NCBI RefSeq assembly: GCF_037201965.1 | Contig: NZ_CP147518.1 | Location: 7,433,001 to 7,497,000, forward strand | Length of the DNA stretch: 64,000 nucleotides | Direction of reading: 5' to 3' | DNA from: Spirosoma sp. SC4-14 | GTDB taxonomy: Bacteria; Bacteroidota; Bacteroidia; Cytophagales; Spirosomataceae | Part shown: piece by piece, positions 27,968-36,200 of the stretch | Layout: each line of letters begins with the position of its first letter | Position numbering within the stretch: the first letter of the stretch is position 1 | Translations under genes and position numbers: made by a program | Notes under the pieces: generated by a model | What the model was told of the DNA's origin: nothing | Databases searched by the model: none | What the model saw: only the letters and a program-made list of their open reading frames with translations

Positions 27968-28945
27968 CTAGGTCAAAGGCTCGTAAGTAATGCCTGCTTC
28001 GGCACTAACGGCATCGAGCAATGTCATCAGATTGATACTGTCATCGAGCGACCATAGTGGACTTTCGGTGCGGCCTTCGGTCAGGCATTGCATCACATGC
28101 TTAGCTTCATAATCATATCCGAAGGTACTGCGTTCAAAATCAAATAACGTGGGCTCCTGCCCTTCTACCTGAAGCGTAATTCCTTTTGTTTCGTGGAAAC
28201 GGGAATGAATCCGAATTTGCCCTAACTCACCCTGAATAATGCCGATACAATCTGTTTTGGCCTGTAACGTACAGTCGAGCAGGGCCAGTTGCCCATCGCT
28301 GTAGGTCAGCACCATGCCACATTGTTCGTCGGTGCCTGTGCTACCGAATGTGGCCGCAGCTTTAATCGAGCTGGGTTTACCCAGCATCAGGTACGATAAA
28401 AACAACGGATAAATACCAATGTCGAGCAAAGCCCCGCCACCCAGTGCTTTATTGAATAATCGTCCCTCGGGCGAAAACTGTGCTTTGAACCCGAAATCGG
28501 CTTTCACCGAAACGACTTTGCCGATAGCTCCTGACTGAGCCAAGTCGAGCGCCTTTACAATACCGGGCATAAAGCGGCTCCAAAGGGCTTCCATCAAAAA
28601 CACCTCATTCTGCCGCGCGGTTTTCACCATTTCCAGAACCTGCTGGCCGTTCATAGCAAATGGTTTTTCGCCCAGGACAGCTACTCCACCGTTGAGCAGC
28701 ATCAGAGCGTTTTCGTAGTGAAGCGTGTGAGGAGTAGCAACATACACAACGTCCAGATCAGGCAAGGTCAGTAACTCTTCGTAAGTGCCAAACGCGTGCA
28801 GGGCACCATACTGCCCGGCAAACTCGCTGGCCCGCTGTTGATTAGACGATGCTACGGCATATAATTGCGCGTCGGGTAGGGTTAGTAAATCGTGCGCAAA
28901 TTTGTGGGCGATACGGCCCGGTCCCAGGATTCCCCAGCGGATCAT
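27968..28945 (-). CDS. Gfo/Idh/MocA-family oxidoreductase
   Basis: A 325-residue NAD(P)-dependent oxidoreductase. An N-terminal Rossmann fold (GILGPGRIAHKFA) is followed by the family signature GEKPFAMN with catalytic Lys and by EALWSRFMPG, which resembles dihydrodiol/D-xylose dehydrogenase-like members. The C-terminal alpha/beta domain shows GGALLDIGIYPLFLSYLMLG. The start is the ATG at 28945 (MIRWGILG), since the Rossmann strand begins there. It lies 66 nt upstream of purM on the same strand. The substrate, probably a sugar, is not determined. Confidence 0.85.
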   Translation of the reverse strand: MIRWGILGPGRIAHKFAHDLLTLPDAQLYAVASSNQQRASEFAGQYGALHAFGTYEELLTLPDLDVVYVATPHTLHYENALMLLNGGVAVLGEKPFAMNGQQVLEMVKTARQNEVFLMEALWSRFMPGIVKALDLAQSGAIGKVVSVKADFGFKAQFSPEGRLFNKALGGGALLDIGIYPLFLSYLMLGKPSSIKAAATFGSTGTDEQCGMVLTYSDGQLALLDCTLQAKTDCIGIIQGELGQIRIHSRFHETKGITLQVEGQEPTLFDFERSTFGYDYEAKHVMQCLTEGRTESPLWSLDDSINLMTLLDAVSAEAGITYEPLT

Positions 28946-29115
28946 AAGGTTAGCAGATTGAGTGAAAAAGGTTAGAATTTGCGCTGCTATCAATCAGCAA
29001 TTCAATCGACTGTAGCATAGCTTCAACAGAATGTTCAAGGATAAATAGGCGTGTTGTCCGTCGGTCAAATCTATAGTTTTTTCATAAGTTGCGTTAATTA
29101 CCATCTCAACAACCC

Positions 29116-29964
29116 GTGAAAAATATACAGATTTTTGCCTTCCTGCTTCTTTTTTTATCAAATTACACTGGTCTTTTCGCCCAAATTGTTGAGCAGCCCG
29201 ATCCCCTACGTCCCTCAGCTCCCGACTCAATAAAGGCCAGCAAAACAGACACCAGTAAGGCTGCTATTCGGTCAGATACGGGTAAAGCTGCCCCGCCTAA
29301 ACCAATGGTTGGTACACTCCGCTATCGATTCACTGCCGACGGTACTATCACATCCGGCAACGTTGATCGGGCCTTGCTTCAACTAACCAGCGCGATCGAC
29401 TATCAGTTGAGTAATTACTTCAAACTATCCAGTAATCCGTCGTTTGTATATGGCAAGCAAAATGGTTTACTGGCCGAACGTGAGTGGTTTGGCGATTTAC
29501 GAACAACGCTACGGTCGGAAGAACGACTATACTATCTGGCTTTTGGCTCGTATGAACGTAGTAATCTCCGACAAATTAATCATCGGTGGACGGTGGCAGC
29601 CGGAGCGGGCTACAAGTTACTCAATCGTAAACGAGCCTATATTTCCATTACGGATGTAGTTATGCAGGAGTACACCGACTTTATGGAGCTGGACGACATC
29701 AATATTTTCCGAAATTCGGCCCGGCTCTACGGCGAGTATACGTTCGATAACAACCGATTCACCATTACCCATACGGCGTTCTACCAACCCGCTTTGGGTC
29801 AGTACAATGTTCGCTGGAATGCCAGTTTGAGCGTTCAGGTGAAATTAACGGCTGCAACCAGCCTACGGTCTACACTGGCGAATGCCTACGAAAGTCTGAT
29901 TGTACCCGGCCGTCAGCACAATGACCTTCGCTTTACGGTAGGGCTGGTTTATGAGAAGAAGTAG
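29116..29964 (+). CDS. DUF481 outer-membrane protein
   Basis: A 282-residue protein with a signal peptide ending at GLFAQ, a low-complexity linker (about 25-65, Lys/Ser/Thr/Asp/Pro), then a DUF481 beta-barrel (about 68-282) with segments such as GNVDRALLQLTSAIDYQ and RWTVAAGAGYKLLNRK. The family includes salt-induced YdiY-like outer-membrane proteins. The start is GTG: a stop codon lies seven codons upstream in frame and no ATG is available. A strong hairpin follows the stop. It stands alone on the plus strand. Confidence 0.8.
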   Translation: MKNIQIFAFLLLFLSNYTGLFAQIVEQPDPLRPSAPDSIKASKTDTSKAAIRSDTGKAAPPKPMVGTLRYRFTADGTITSGNVDRALLQLTSAIDYQLSNYFKLSSNPSFVYGKQNGLLAEREWFGDLRTTLRSEERLYYLAFGSYERSNLRQINHRWTVAAGAGYKLLNRKRAYISITDVVMQEYTDFMELDDINIFRNSARLYGEYTFDNNRFTITHTAFYQPALGQYNVRWNASLSVQVKLTAATSLRSTLANAYESLIVPGRQHNDLRFTVGLVYEKK

Positions 29965-30006
29965 TAATAAGCAGAAGGGCAGCCAACGCTGCCCTTCTGC
30001 TTATTA
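29965..30006. terminator. Bidirectional hairpin between convergent genes
   Basis: A perfect 19-bp stem (29965-29983 and 29988-30006) with loop CAAC lies between the DUF481 and LysM genes. The arms begin and end with TAATAA/TTATTA; there is no long T-run, but the stem is strong in both directions. Confidence 0.75.
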
Positions 30007-30014
30007 CCGAATAT

Positions 30015-30842
30015 TTACTGTTTATCTGGAAAAGGAATAATCAGTTTTTCGCCACGGGTGGCAATGTCTTTGTCTTTCTTGTTAGCCCGCATCAGCGCTT
30101 CTTTGCTGACGCCATATTTCTGAGCCACAACGCGTAGTATGTCGCCCGGCCCAACGGTATGCACAGCCATGGCCTTAACATTCAGCTTTGTAACACCCGC
30201 CTTCACATCGTTCTCCGACACATTAGGGTTCATTGCCTTCAGCGTACTTAACTTCATGTTGTAGCGGGTTGCCACACTATAGAATGTTTCGCCAGCGCCC
30301 ACCGTATAGGTGCTCGTAACACCACCCGGTTTTAGTTTAGGCTTGGTCATATCGGGCTTTTCGGCTACCTCTTCCTTTGGTTTTTCCGGTTTAGGCTTTT
30401 CGTCAACCGGTTTTACCTCTTTTTTGGGCGCTTCGGCAATGGGTTTACTGGTTGGCGTTTTTGCTTTTTCGCCAGGCCCAGGAAGCCCATCGGTTGTTTC
30501 GCGATTTTCTTCAGCTACTTTCTCGGCCTCCGGATTTGCTTCCGGGGCATCGGCGGGTGGTGTTGCCTGCGACAAATCTACCGGTGCGGGTTCAGTGGAT
30601 GTGTCGGTCTCCTCAGGTGCCATCAGCATATCGCTATCCGTATTCTGGGCCAGTGGCTGTTGCGTTGTGGTATCGAGTGCCACATTGGTCAACTCATCCG
30701 ATCCATTCGTATCGTCCGAAATATATTCGTAGCCAACGTAGAGCAGAGCTGCAATGAGACCGACTAACACAACGAGTGTAAGAGCTGGCAGGCTGGAATT
30801 TCCGCTTGGCCGTGGATTTGTTGTTTGTTTATCGACTTCCAT
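30015..30842 (-). CDS. Membrane-anchored protein with two LysM domains
   Basis: A 275-residue protein with one N-terminal membrane helix (about 19-40), then an acidic, proline-lysine-glutamate-rich linker (about 45-170), then two LysM domains (about 178-221 and 228-271: YTVGAGETFYSVATRYNM and HTVGPGDILRVVAQKYGV). The layout suggests an inner-membrane protein that reaches through the periplasm to bind peptidoglycan. It lies 24 nt downstream of purE and is probably co-transcribed. No catalytic domain is visible. Confidence 0.88.
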   Translation of the reverse strand: MEVDKQTTNPRPSGNSSLPALTLVVLVGLIAALLYVGYEYISDDTNGSDELTNVALDTTTQQPLAQNTDSDMLMAPEETDTSTEPAPVDLSQATPPADAPEANPEAEKVAEENRETTDGLPGPGEKAKTPTSKPIAEAPKKEVKPVDEKPKPEKPKEEVAEKPDMTKPKLKPGGVTSTYTVGAGETFYSVATRYNMKLSTLKAMNPNVSENDVKAGVTKLNVKAMAVHTVGPGDILRVVAQKYGVSKEALMRANKKDKDIATRGEKLIIPFPDKQ

Positions 30843-30866
30843 TGATCAACGTTATGGATTAGGGTA

Positions 30867-31349
30867 TTAGGACGACGTTAGCTGACGGCTCATATCAGCT
30901 ACTTTCTCTTTCAATTCTTCTTTAAACTGAGCCAATTTCTGCGCAACCTGCTCGTCGGCACTACCAATAATCTGGGCCGCCAGAATACCTGCATTACGTG
31001 CACCATCGAGCGCCATTGTTGCGACCGGTACTCCGGCAGGCATCTGAAGAATCGACAGCACGGAATCCCAGCCATCGATAGAATTGCTTGATTTGACCGG
31101 AACACCAATCACAGGAAGCGTTGTCAGCGATGCAACCATACCGGGCAAATGAGCAGCACCACCCGCTCCGGCAACAATGACCCGGAGTCCCCGGTCGCGG
31201 GCTGTTTTGGCATACTCAACCATTTTTTCGGGAGTACGGTGGGCCGAAACAATGTCCATTTCCCACGATACGCCCAGCGTGGTTAATATATCGGCAGCCT
31301 CCTGCATGACCTTGCGGTCGGAGAGGCTTCCCATTATAATTCCTACCAT
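30867..31349 (-). CDS. purE: N5-carboxyaminoimidazole ribonucleotide mutase
   Basis: A 160-residue class I PurE that converts N5-CAIR to CAIR in purine synthesis. Conserved features are the N-terminal [13 protein letters not shown], the SAHRTPEKM motif with active-site His, and [12 protein letters not shown]. The length is normal for the family. It heads a two-gene unit with the LysM protein. No purK is present nearby. Confidence 0.94.
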   Translation of the reverse strand: MVGIIMGSLSDRKVMQEAADILTTLGVSWEMDIVSAHRTPEKMVEYAKTARDRGLRVIVAGAGGAAHLPGMVASLTTLPVIGVPVKSSNSIDGWDSVLSILQMPAGVPVATMALDGARNAGILAAQIIGSADEQVAQKLAQFKEELKEKVADMSRQLTSS

Positions 31350-31446
31350 TTATATGGATACAAATTGACTCTCTGCGAAATAACGCAGTATGTGTCACAA
31401 TTGCTCAAGATTAGGGTTAAATTTTATTTGCGATCATTACCGTTTT

Positions 31447-32412
31447 ATGGAAAATGGTACATTTAACACACCCTGCCGTACTGATATGCCCCTCGAAAAG
31501 CCGCACGACAAATTTTTTAAGGAGACATTCTCCCGTCCCGATATTCTAGCCGACTTTGCCCAGGCTTGTCTGCCCGATTCTATTTTGCAGCAGATCGATT
31601 TTTCGACCCTGGTCCGCGAAGTTGATTCCTATATAGATGCTCAGTTAGGCGAACACTTTGTCGATTTACTGTTTTCGGTTCAATACGCAAACCGGTCCAT
31701 TCGATTAGTCTTACTACTTGAGCATAAGAGCTATATCGAAGAGCATCCGCATTTTCAGTTGAATCAGTACCTGCTCAACTATTGGACCAGCCAGTTAAAA
31801 GCCAAACAATCCTTATCGCCTGTTCTACCAATTATTGTGTATCACGGCGAACGAAACTGGGTAAAAAAAACTGTACCCGACTATTTCGACGCTCTCAACG
31901 CCGACCTCTTGCCGTTCATACCTTCCTTCGACTATATACTGCTCAATCTGGGTTCACATACAGAAGAACTTCTCGAAAAATTAAAAACAGATTATGCTCG
32001 CCTTACAGCGTTGCTACTACAGCATAGTCGTAAGCAGCAACGTCTTTTAAAACTCTTCGACGACTTCGCTGACGCATTTGATCGACTGGCTCAGGAGCCT
32101 GTTGGCCGTACATTTATCGAAACCTCGTTTCTGTATGTTTACTGGAGTACGAACTTGACAAAAGAGCAGGTAGTGACTATTTTTCGTAAAATTTCCCGCC
32201 GAACCGGCGATATAGCTATGAGCACTGCCGAACGCCTGATTAATGAAGGGATAGAAAAAGGTATTGAGCAAGGAATGCAACTGGCAACGTTAAGGTCTAT
32301 CAAGAGTATGCTAAAACTCAAAATGGATGCGAAAACGATTGCAACAGCTCTCGACATTCCTTTGCCTGACGTCAATGACTTGATTAAGAAGATTGAAGCC
32401 GGACTTGCCTAA
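31447..32412 (+). CDS. Rpn-family (PD-(D/E)XK) nuclease / YhgA-like putative transposase
   Basis: A 321-residue member of the Rpn recombination-promoting nuclease family. It has the N-terminal KPHDKFFKETFSRPDIL signature, a nuclease core with DLLFSV followed by LVLLLEHKSY (the D and E-x-K residues), and YHGERNW. The C-terminal tail has the EKGIEQGMQ helix and a short helix-turn-helix-like segment. The frame is open from 31390; starts at 31447 or 31486 (MPLEKPHD) fit the family better. These proteins act in RecA-independent DNA exchange and toxin-like contexts. No inverted repeats or insertion site are seen around it. Confidence 0.82.
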   Translation: MENGTFNTPCRTDMPLEKPHDKFFKETFSRPDILADFAQACLPDSILQQIDFSTLVREVDSYIDAQLGEHFVDLLFSVQYANRSIRLVLLLEHKSYIEEHPHFQLNQYLLNYWTSQLKAKQSLSPVLPIIVYHGERNWVKKTVPDYFDALNADLLPFIPSFDYILLNLGSHTEELLEKLKTDYARLTALLLQHSRKQQRLLKLFDDFADAFDRLAQEPVGRTFIETSFLYVYWSTNLTKEQVVTIFRKISRRTGDIAMSTAERLINEGIEKGIEQGMQLATLRSIKSMLKLKMDAKTIATALDIPLPDVNDLIKKIEAGLA

Positions 32413-32475
32413 CCTGGTTTCTCCCGGCTTCAATCTTCCGCTAATCTCTCAACAGATTCTGCCCCCATCCGCTGA

Positions 32476-33678
32476 TCAAACAATTTTTAACGAGTCGAAC
32501 TTACGGCCCAGAATAGCTACGTCGTCGGCCCGGAGGTAATCGCGGAGCAGCGTTGCGTAAATCTGCCGAAAATCGACGGAATACGTCAAATCGCCGTCGG
32601 TCAGTTTTGTCAGATTGGGGGCCTCGTTTAGTACCCGACGCGATGGCAGTCCACCCCCCACCAGAAAAATATTGTTCGCCGTACCGTGGTCGGTACCATT
32701 GCTGGCGTTCTGTTTTACGCGCCGACCAAATTCAGAAAACGTCATCAGTAACACATCATGCTGGCGATTAACCGCTTTCAGATCGGCCATAAAGGCGCTG
32801 ACCGCTTCGGCATATTGCCCTAACAACCGTTCCTGCTGCCCCGGCTGATTGATGTGCGTATCGAATCCGCTGATCGATACGTAATAAACGCTCGTGCCAA
32901 CACCCGACTGAATCATCTGTGCCACCGTGCGCAGCCGATTTCCCAACTCATGATTGGGATAGGTCGTTGTCGATGTCTGAATTTTAGCCTTGTCGTAAAC
33001 ATACTCAGCCGACGAAACGGTTTCGGCCAGGGTTTTATACAAATAAGCTACTGGCTCATGTTCGTCGTGGCGCTCCTGACTCAGCTTCGTCACTAAACCA
33101 TTACGGGTCTGATTATAGAGTTTTTTCGGGTCGAGTACGGCCAGTCCATTCAACTGGTCGCCTTTTAGCGCCAGACTCAGTGTATCGTCTACTTCGATGG
33201 TTCGGAAAGGCTGCTGTTCTTTTCCGGCGCAGGCCGCATCCAGATAACGACCTATCCAGCCCGTGCGCACGTATTTATCCGAGTCGCTGGCCGTTTGCCA
33301 GATATCCATCGAACGGAAATGCGACCGGTCGGGATTTGGGTAGCCTACGTTGTTGATTACGGTTACCAATCCATCGTCGTACAACGCTTTTAAGGGTTGC
33401 AGGGCTGGATGCAGGCCAATTTCGTCGTTGAGCGACAAAATCTTCTCGGGCCGGATCGCAATAGTGGGTCGTTCGCGGTAGTAGATGTCGTTGCGGAACG
33501 GCACCACCGTATTCAGGCCATCGTTACCACCCGAAAGCTGCACAATAACCAGAATTTTACCGTTCGATGCGTCTAGCCCAGTCAGTGCCTGCGCTTCGTA
33601 GGCTTTCAGGAAATGCGGAATCAGCATGGTTCCAGCCGTAGTCAGGGCCGATTGCTTGATGAAATCTCTGCGGTTCAT
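32476..33678 (-). CDS. DUF1501 family secreted protein
   Basis: A 400-residue protein with a twin-arginine-like N-terminus (MNRRDFIKQSALTTAGTMLI) and the DUF1501 core: IVQLSGGNDGLNTVVP, SHFRSMDIWQTA, FSEFGRRVKQNASNGTDHG. The fold is sulfatase/phosphatase-like and the protein is exported, but the activity of the family is not established. It follows the DUF1800 gene by 98 nt on the same strand, the usual pairing across many phyla. Confidence 0.92.
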   Translation of the reverse strand: MNRRDFIKQSALTTAGTMLIPHFLKAYEAQALTGLDASNGKILVIVQLSGGNDGLNTVVPFRNDIYYRERPTIAIRPEKILSLNDEIGLHPALQPLKALYDDGLVTVINNVGYPNPDRSHFRSMDIWQTASDSDKYVRTGWIGRYLDAACAGKEQQPFRTIEVDDTLSLALKGDQLNGLAVLDPKKLYNQTRNGLVTKLSQERHDEHEPVAYLYKTLAETVSSAEYVYDKAKIQTSTTTYPNHELGNRLRTVAQMIQSGVGTSVYYVSISGFDTHINQPGQQERLLGQYAEAVSAFMADLKAVNRQHDVLLMTFSEFGRRVKQNASNGTDHGTANNIFLVGGGLPSRRVLNEAPNLTKLTDGDLTYSVDFRQIYATLLRDYLRADDVAILGRKFDSLKIV

Positions 33679-33683
33679 GGTAT

Positions 33684-33773
33684 AAAGAGCGAAAGAGTGA
33701 AAGAGTGCCGCAACGGAGGTTGAAAGAGCGAAATTTGGAATCCTTTTCGCTCTTTCGCTCTTTCACTCTTTCA
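33684..33773. repeat. Inverted octamer repeats AAAGAGYG
   Basis: Three tandem octamers (AAAGAGCG, AAAGAGTG, AAAGAGTG) at 33684-33707 and one more at 33723 face three reversed copies at 33748-33771. The inner part forms a 12-bp hairpin (33722-33733 with 33745-33756). It fills the gap between the DUF1800 and DUF1501 genes. Confidence 0.7.
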
Positions 33774-33776
33774 CCA

Positions 33777-35213
33777 TTAAGTGAGTTGATATTCGGGTAA
33801 GCTCATAAGAGCTGCGGTTAGCGCATGAATACGCTCCGAACGCGACTGGGCTAGGTTAGTTTGTTTGTTGATAAGTGTCTGCTGATCAGAAGAGAGCGGA
33901 AAGGGCAGCAGGGCGGAGGCTATGGCTTCTGTCAATTGTACATCCGGTGTGTGGGCAAACGCGTTTTCAAAACCCTCCCAGTTTACTTTTACATGAAACT
34001 GCTGACCGCCTTTTCGGGCCAGTGCCTGAACGTTCACGTCGCCCTCATCCTTAGCACGAACTGTTACTTCAGCCGCTTTTAGCACATAGTTTGGCAACTG
34101 CATCCGAAACAGCAGACTCGACGAATCGATCCAGTTTTTACCACCGGGCCAGCCAGCAACGTTGGGCGGATAAAACAGCATTTGACCGAGGGTTCGCTGT
34201 ACAAAAATCTGCGGTTGCGGCTGATCGAACGTTAAGCCCAATGTATGGCGCATCCCGGCCAATAATTCAACCGGCGATTTGATGTGTGTTCCCACATTTT
34301 TGGCGTCATAGAACCAGTCGGCGGTGAAAATAGTCTCCATTAGTCCGGCGATGTCGTAGCCGCTCGTGTAAAACGCATCGGCTAGTTGATCAACCCGACT
34401 TTTGTCCTCCGTTTCGTTCACAAAGAATCGGTAAATCTTGCTTGTTATGAAGCGAGCTGTTTGCCGGTTTTCGAGCAACATAGTAATCACATCTTCACCT
34501 TTGAAGGCGCCGGTTTTGCCGAAAACGGTCTTTTCGCCTTCGTCATGTACGCGCTCCCGAAACACAAACTGGCCATCGGGCGTAAACTGCCAGCCCGTAA
34601 ACGCCCGTGCCGCTTCTTTGATGTCGTGCTCCGAATAGTTACCCCGGCCGAGGGTAAACAGCTCCATCACTTCGCGGGCAAAATTCTCGTTGGGTGCATT
34701 TTTTCGATTCTGCTGATTATTTAGAAACTGTAACATGGCAGGTTCTTTCGAAACGGCCATCAGTAGATCGCCAAACCGACCCAGCGCATTCCGGCGAATG
34801 GTGTTGGCATAGTGCTGCATAAAGAGCGGGTTTTGCCCCATCGTCCGGCAGGCGAAATGCCCGTGCCAGAATAGTGCCATCTTTTCGCGCAAGGCACCCC
34901 TTCCCGACGCCATCTGGTCGAGCCATTGCAGATTCAGATCCCGAACTTTCCCGGCATTTTCGCGGATGCGTTCTTTCAGCATGGCCCGGTCCAGTTGTCC
35001 ATCGCGAGCCATGCCCTTCAACTCCTTTTTCGTAACGTTTTCGCCGGGTTCTACCACGCGCAGTTCCGTTATGTTCGCACTGTCGTTGATCAGTTGCCGA
35101 ACTACCTTTCGGACTGATTTTCGGGCGGCATCGTCCAGTTCGGCGGGTGTACCGCCAAAACCAGCGCGGCTATAGAGGTAGCGTACCTGTTGCAGTCGGG
35201 TTTGTTTGTCCAT
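33777..35213 (-). CDS. DUF1800 family protein
   Basis: A 478-residue protein with the DUF1800 hallmarks: YLYSRAGFGGTPAELD near the N-terminus, MALFWHGHFACR, NFAREVMELFTLGRG followed by DIKEAARAFTGW, and the PPNVAGWPGGKNWI motif near the C-terminus. The start is set at the ATG at 35213 (MDKQTRLQQ). DUF1800 and DUF1501 proteins are nearly always encoded together and are thought to act as one exported system of unknown function. It is upstream of the DUF1501 gene in transcription order. Confidence 0.92.
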   Translation of the reverse strand: MDKQTRLQQVRYLYSRAGFGGTPAELDDAARKSVRKVVRQLINDSANITELRVVEPGENVTKKELKGMARDGQLDRAMLKERIRENAGKVRDLNLQWLDQMASGRGALREKMALFWHGHFACRTMGQNPLFMQHYANTIRRNALGRFGDLLMAVSKEPAMLQFLNNQQNRKNAPNENFAREVMELFTLGRGNYSEHDIKEAARAFTGWQFTPDGQFVFRERVHDEGEKTVFGKTGAFKGEDVITMLLENRQTARFITSKIYRFFVNETEDKSRVDQLADAFYTSGYDIAGLMETIFTADWFYDAKNVGTHIKSPVELLAGMRHTLGLTFDQPQPQIFVQRTLGQMLFYPPNVAGWPGGKNWIDSSSLLFRMQLPNYVLKAAEVTVRAKDEGDVNVQALARKGGQQFHVKVNWEGFENAFAHTPDVQLTEAIASALLPFPLSSDQQTLINKQTNLAQSRSERIHALTAALMSLPEYQLT

Positions 35214-35387
35214 ACATCTTAGCAACTAACTGTAGTATTCAGACAAACGAAATAGATAAACGTTTAAGAGCGAGGAGATTAAATTTTCCTATTACAAATA
35301 CACTGATAGTCCGACCAGTGTTTCGCACTACAATCAACCGAACGGACCAATGAGTTGAACTTTCAATAGAGCTAACAAGTGGCTAGA

Positions 35388-35972
35388 TTAGCCTAAAGGC
35401 GAAATCTTATACGATCCATCTTTGTTAAAACGAATAATTACTTCTCCCACTCCACCGGTCCCATATCTCCTGTTGCCCTCTCTCTGTTTTTCATTAATAT
35501 GAGGTATGACGGCGCTCGTCCATCGCTTCTTTGTAATCGGACGCCTAAACACTCTATCTCCAATAATTTTTTCTAAGCATTGATTCAAAGAAGCCTTATC
35601 ACCTACTGTTTTCTGCACTCGACCTGTTGAATCGGCATCATAAATCAAAATGATATCACCATCAAAATCCGCAAACCGATTCGGCGGATTATCTTTATAT
35701 AAATCATCTATTCTGGGATACAGACGCCAACATAACTCGTTCTGGCTATTATGATATTCATATAGATGCACAATTCCTTTATCATATTCCAGACTAAACC
35801 AATGTTCTCGAATGCAAGATTGTATAAAACTAAAAAGAGCTTTTCTCTTTATGGGGTCTGTAGCAATTTTCACCTCCTTGACTTCTGTACAAGGTGGAGG
35901 ATTACCTTCCTGGGCATAGCTTGCCACTGCAATCAATATTAGAAGTGTAGACAATGAATACGCTACTTTCAT
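35388..35972 (-). CDS. Secreted protein of unknown function
   Basis: A 194-residue protein with signal peptide MKVAYSLSTLLILIAVASYAQ. The mature part has about four Cys residues (PPPCTEV, QSCIREH, NELCWRL, NQCLEK), a tract of aromatic residues and a strand-rich C-terminus (GGVGEVIIRFNKDGSYKI). The end resembles the energy-transducer TonB C-terminal-like fold seen in some Bacteroidota secreted proteins, but too little is clear to claim it. ATGs at 35993 and 35981 are also in frame; 35972 starts a normal signal peptide. It is divergent from the subtilase gene. Confidence 0.65.
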   Translation of the reverse strand: MKVAYSLSTLLILIAVASYAQEGNPPPCTEVKEVKIATDPIKRKALFSFIQSCIREHWFSLEYDKGIVHLYEYHNSQNELCWRLYPRIDDLYKDNPPNRFADFDGDIILIYDADSTGRVQKTVGDKASLNQCLEKIIGDRVFRRPITKKRWTSAVIPHINEKQREGNRRYGTGGVGEVIIRFNKDGSYKISPLG

Positions 35973-36200
35973 AACAGTCATACATTTTATCAAGAAATTA
36001 CTCCCATGAGTTTAGCAATGTAGAAAAACTTATTCTCCCAATTCACCAACGGCCCTTTCGGAAAGATCCTGAGAACAATCTATTAAAAAAAAGTTAATCT
36101 GAGTCAGCGCATGAGGACCACGCAACAGGAAGCATAGTTTTCTCGTACTAGATAATGCAGTTCGTCAATGGGGCGAATCCATACCTATTTCTGTTTTTTT

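Noticed and set aside
30310-30732. 140-residue plus-strand frame rich in Ser, Gly and Phe
   Set aside because: It is the complement of the Pro/Glu/Lys-rich linker of the LysM protein.
31390-32460. Rpn gene as part of an insertion sequence
   Set aside because: No terminal inverted repeats or target duplications seen by eye around it.
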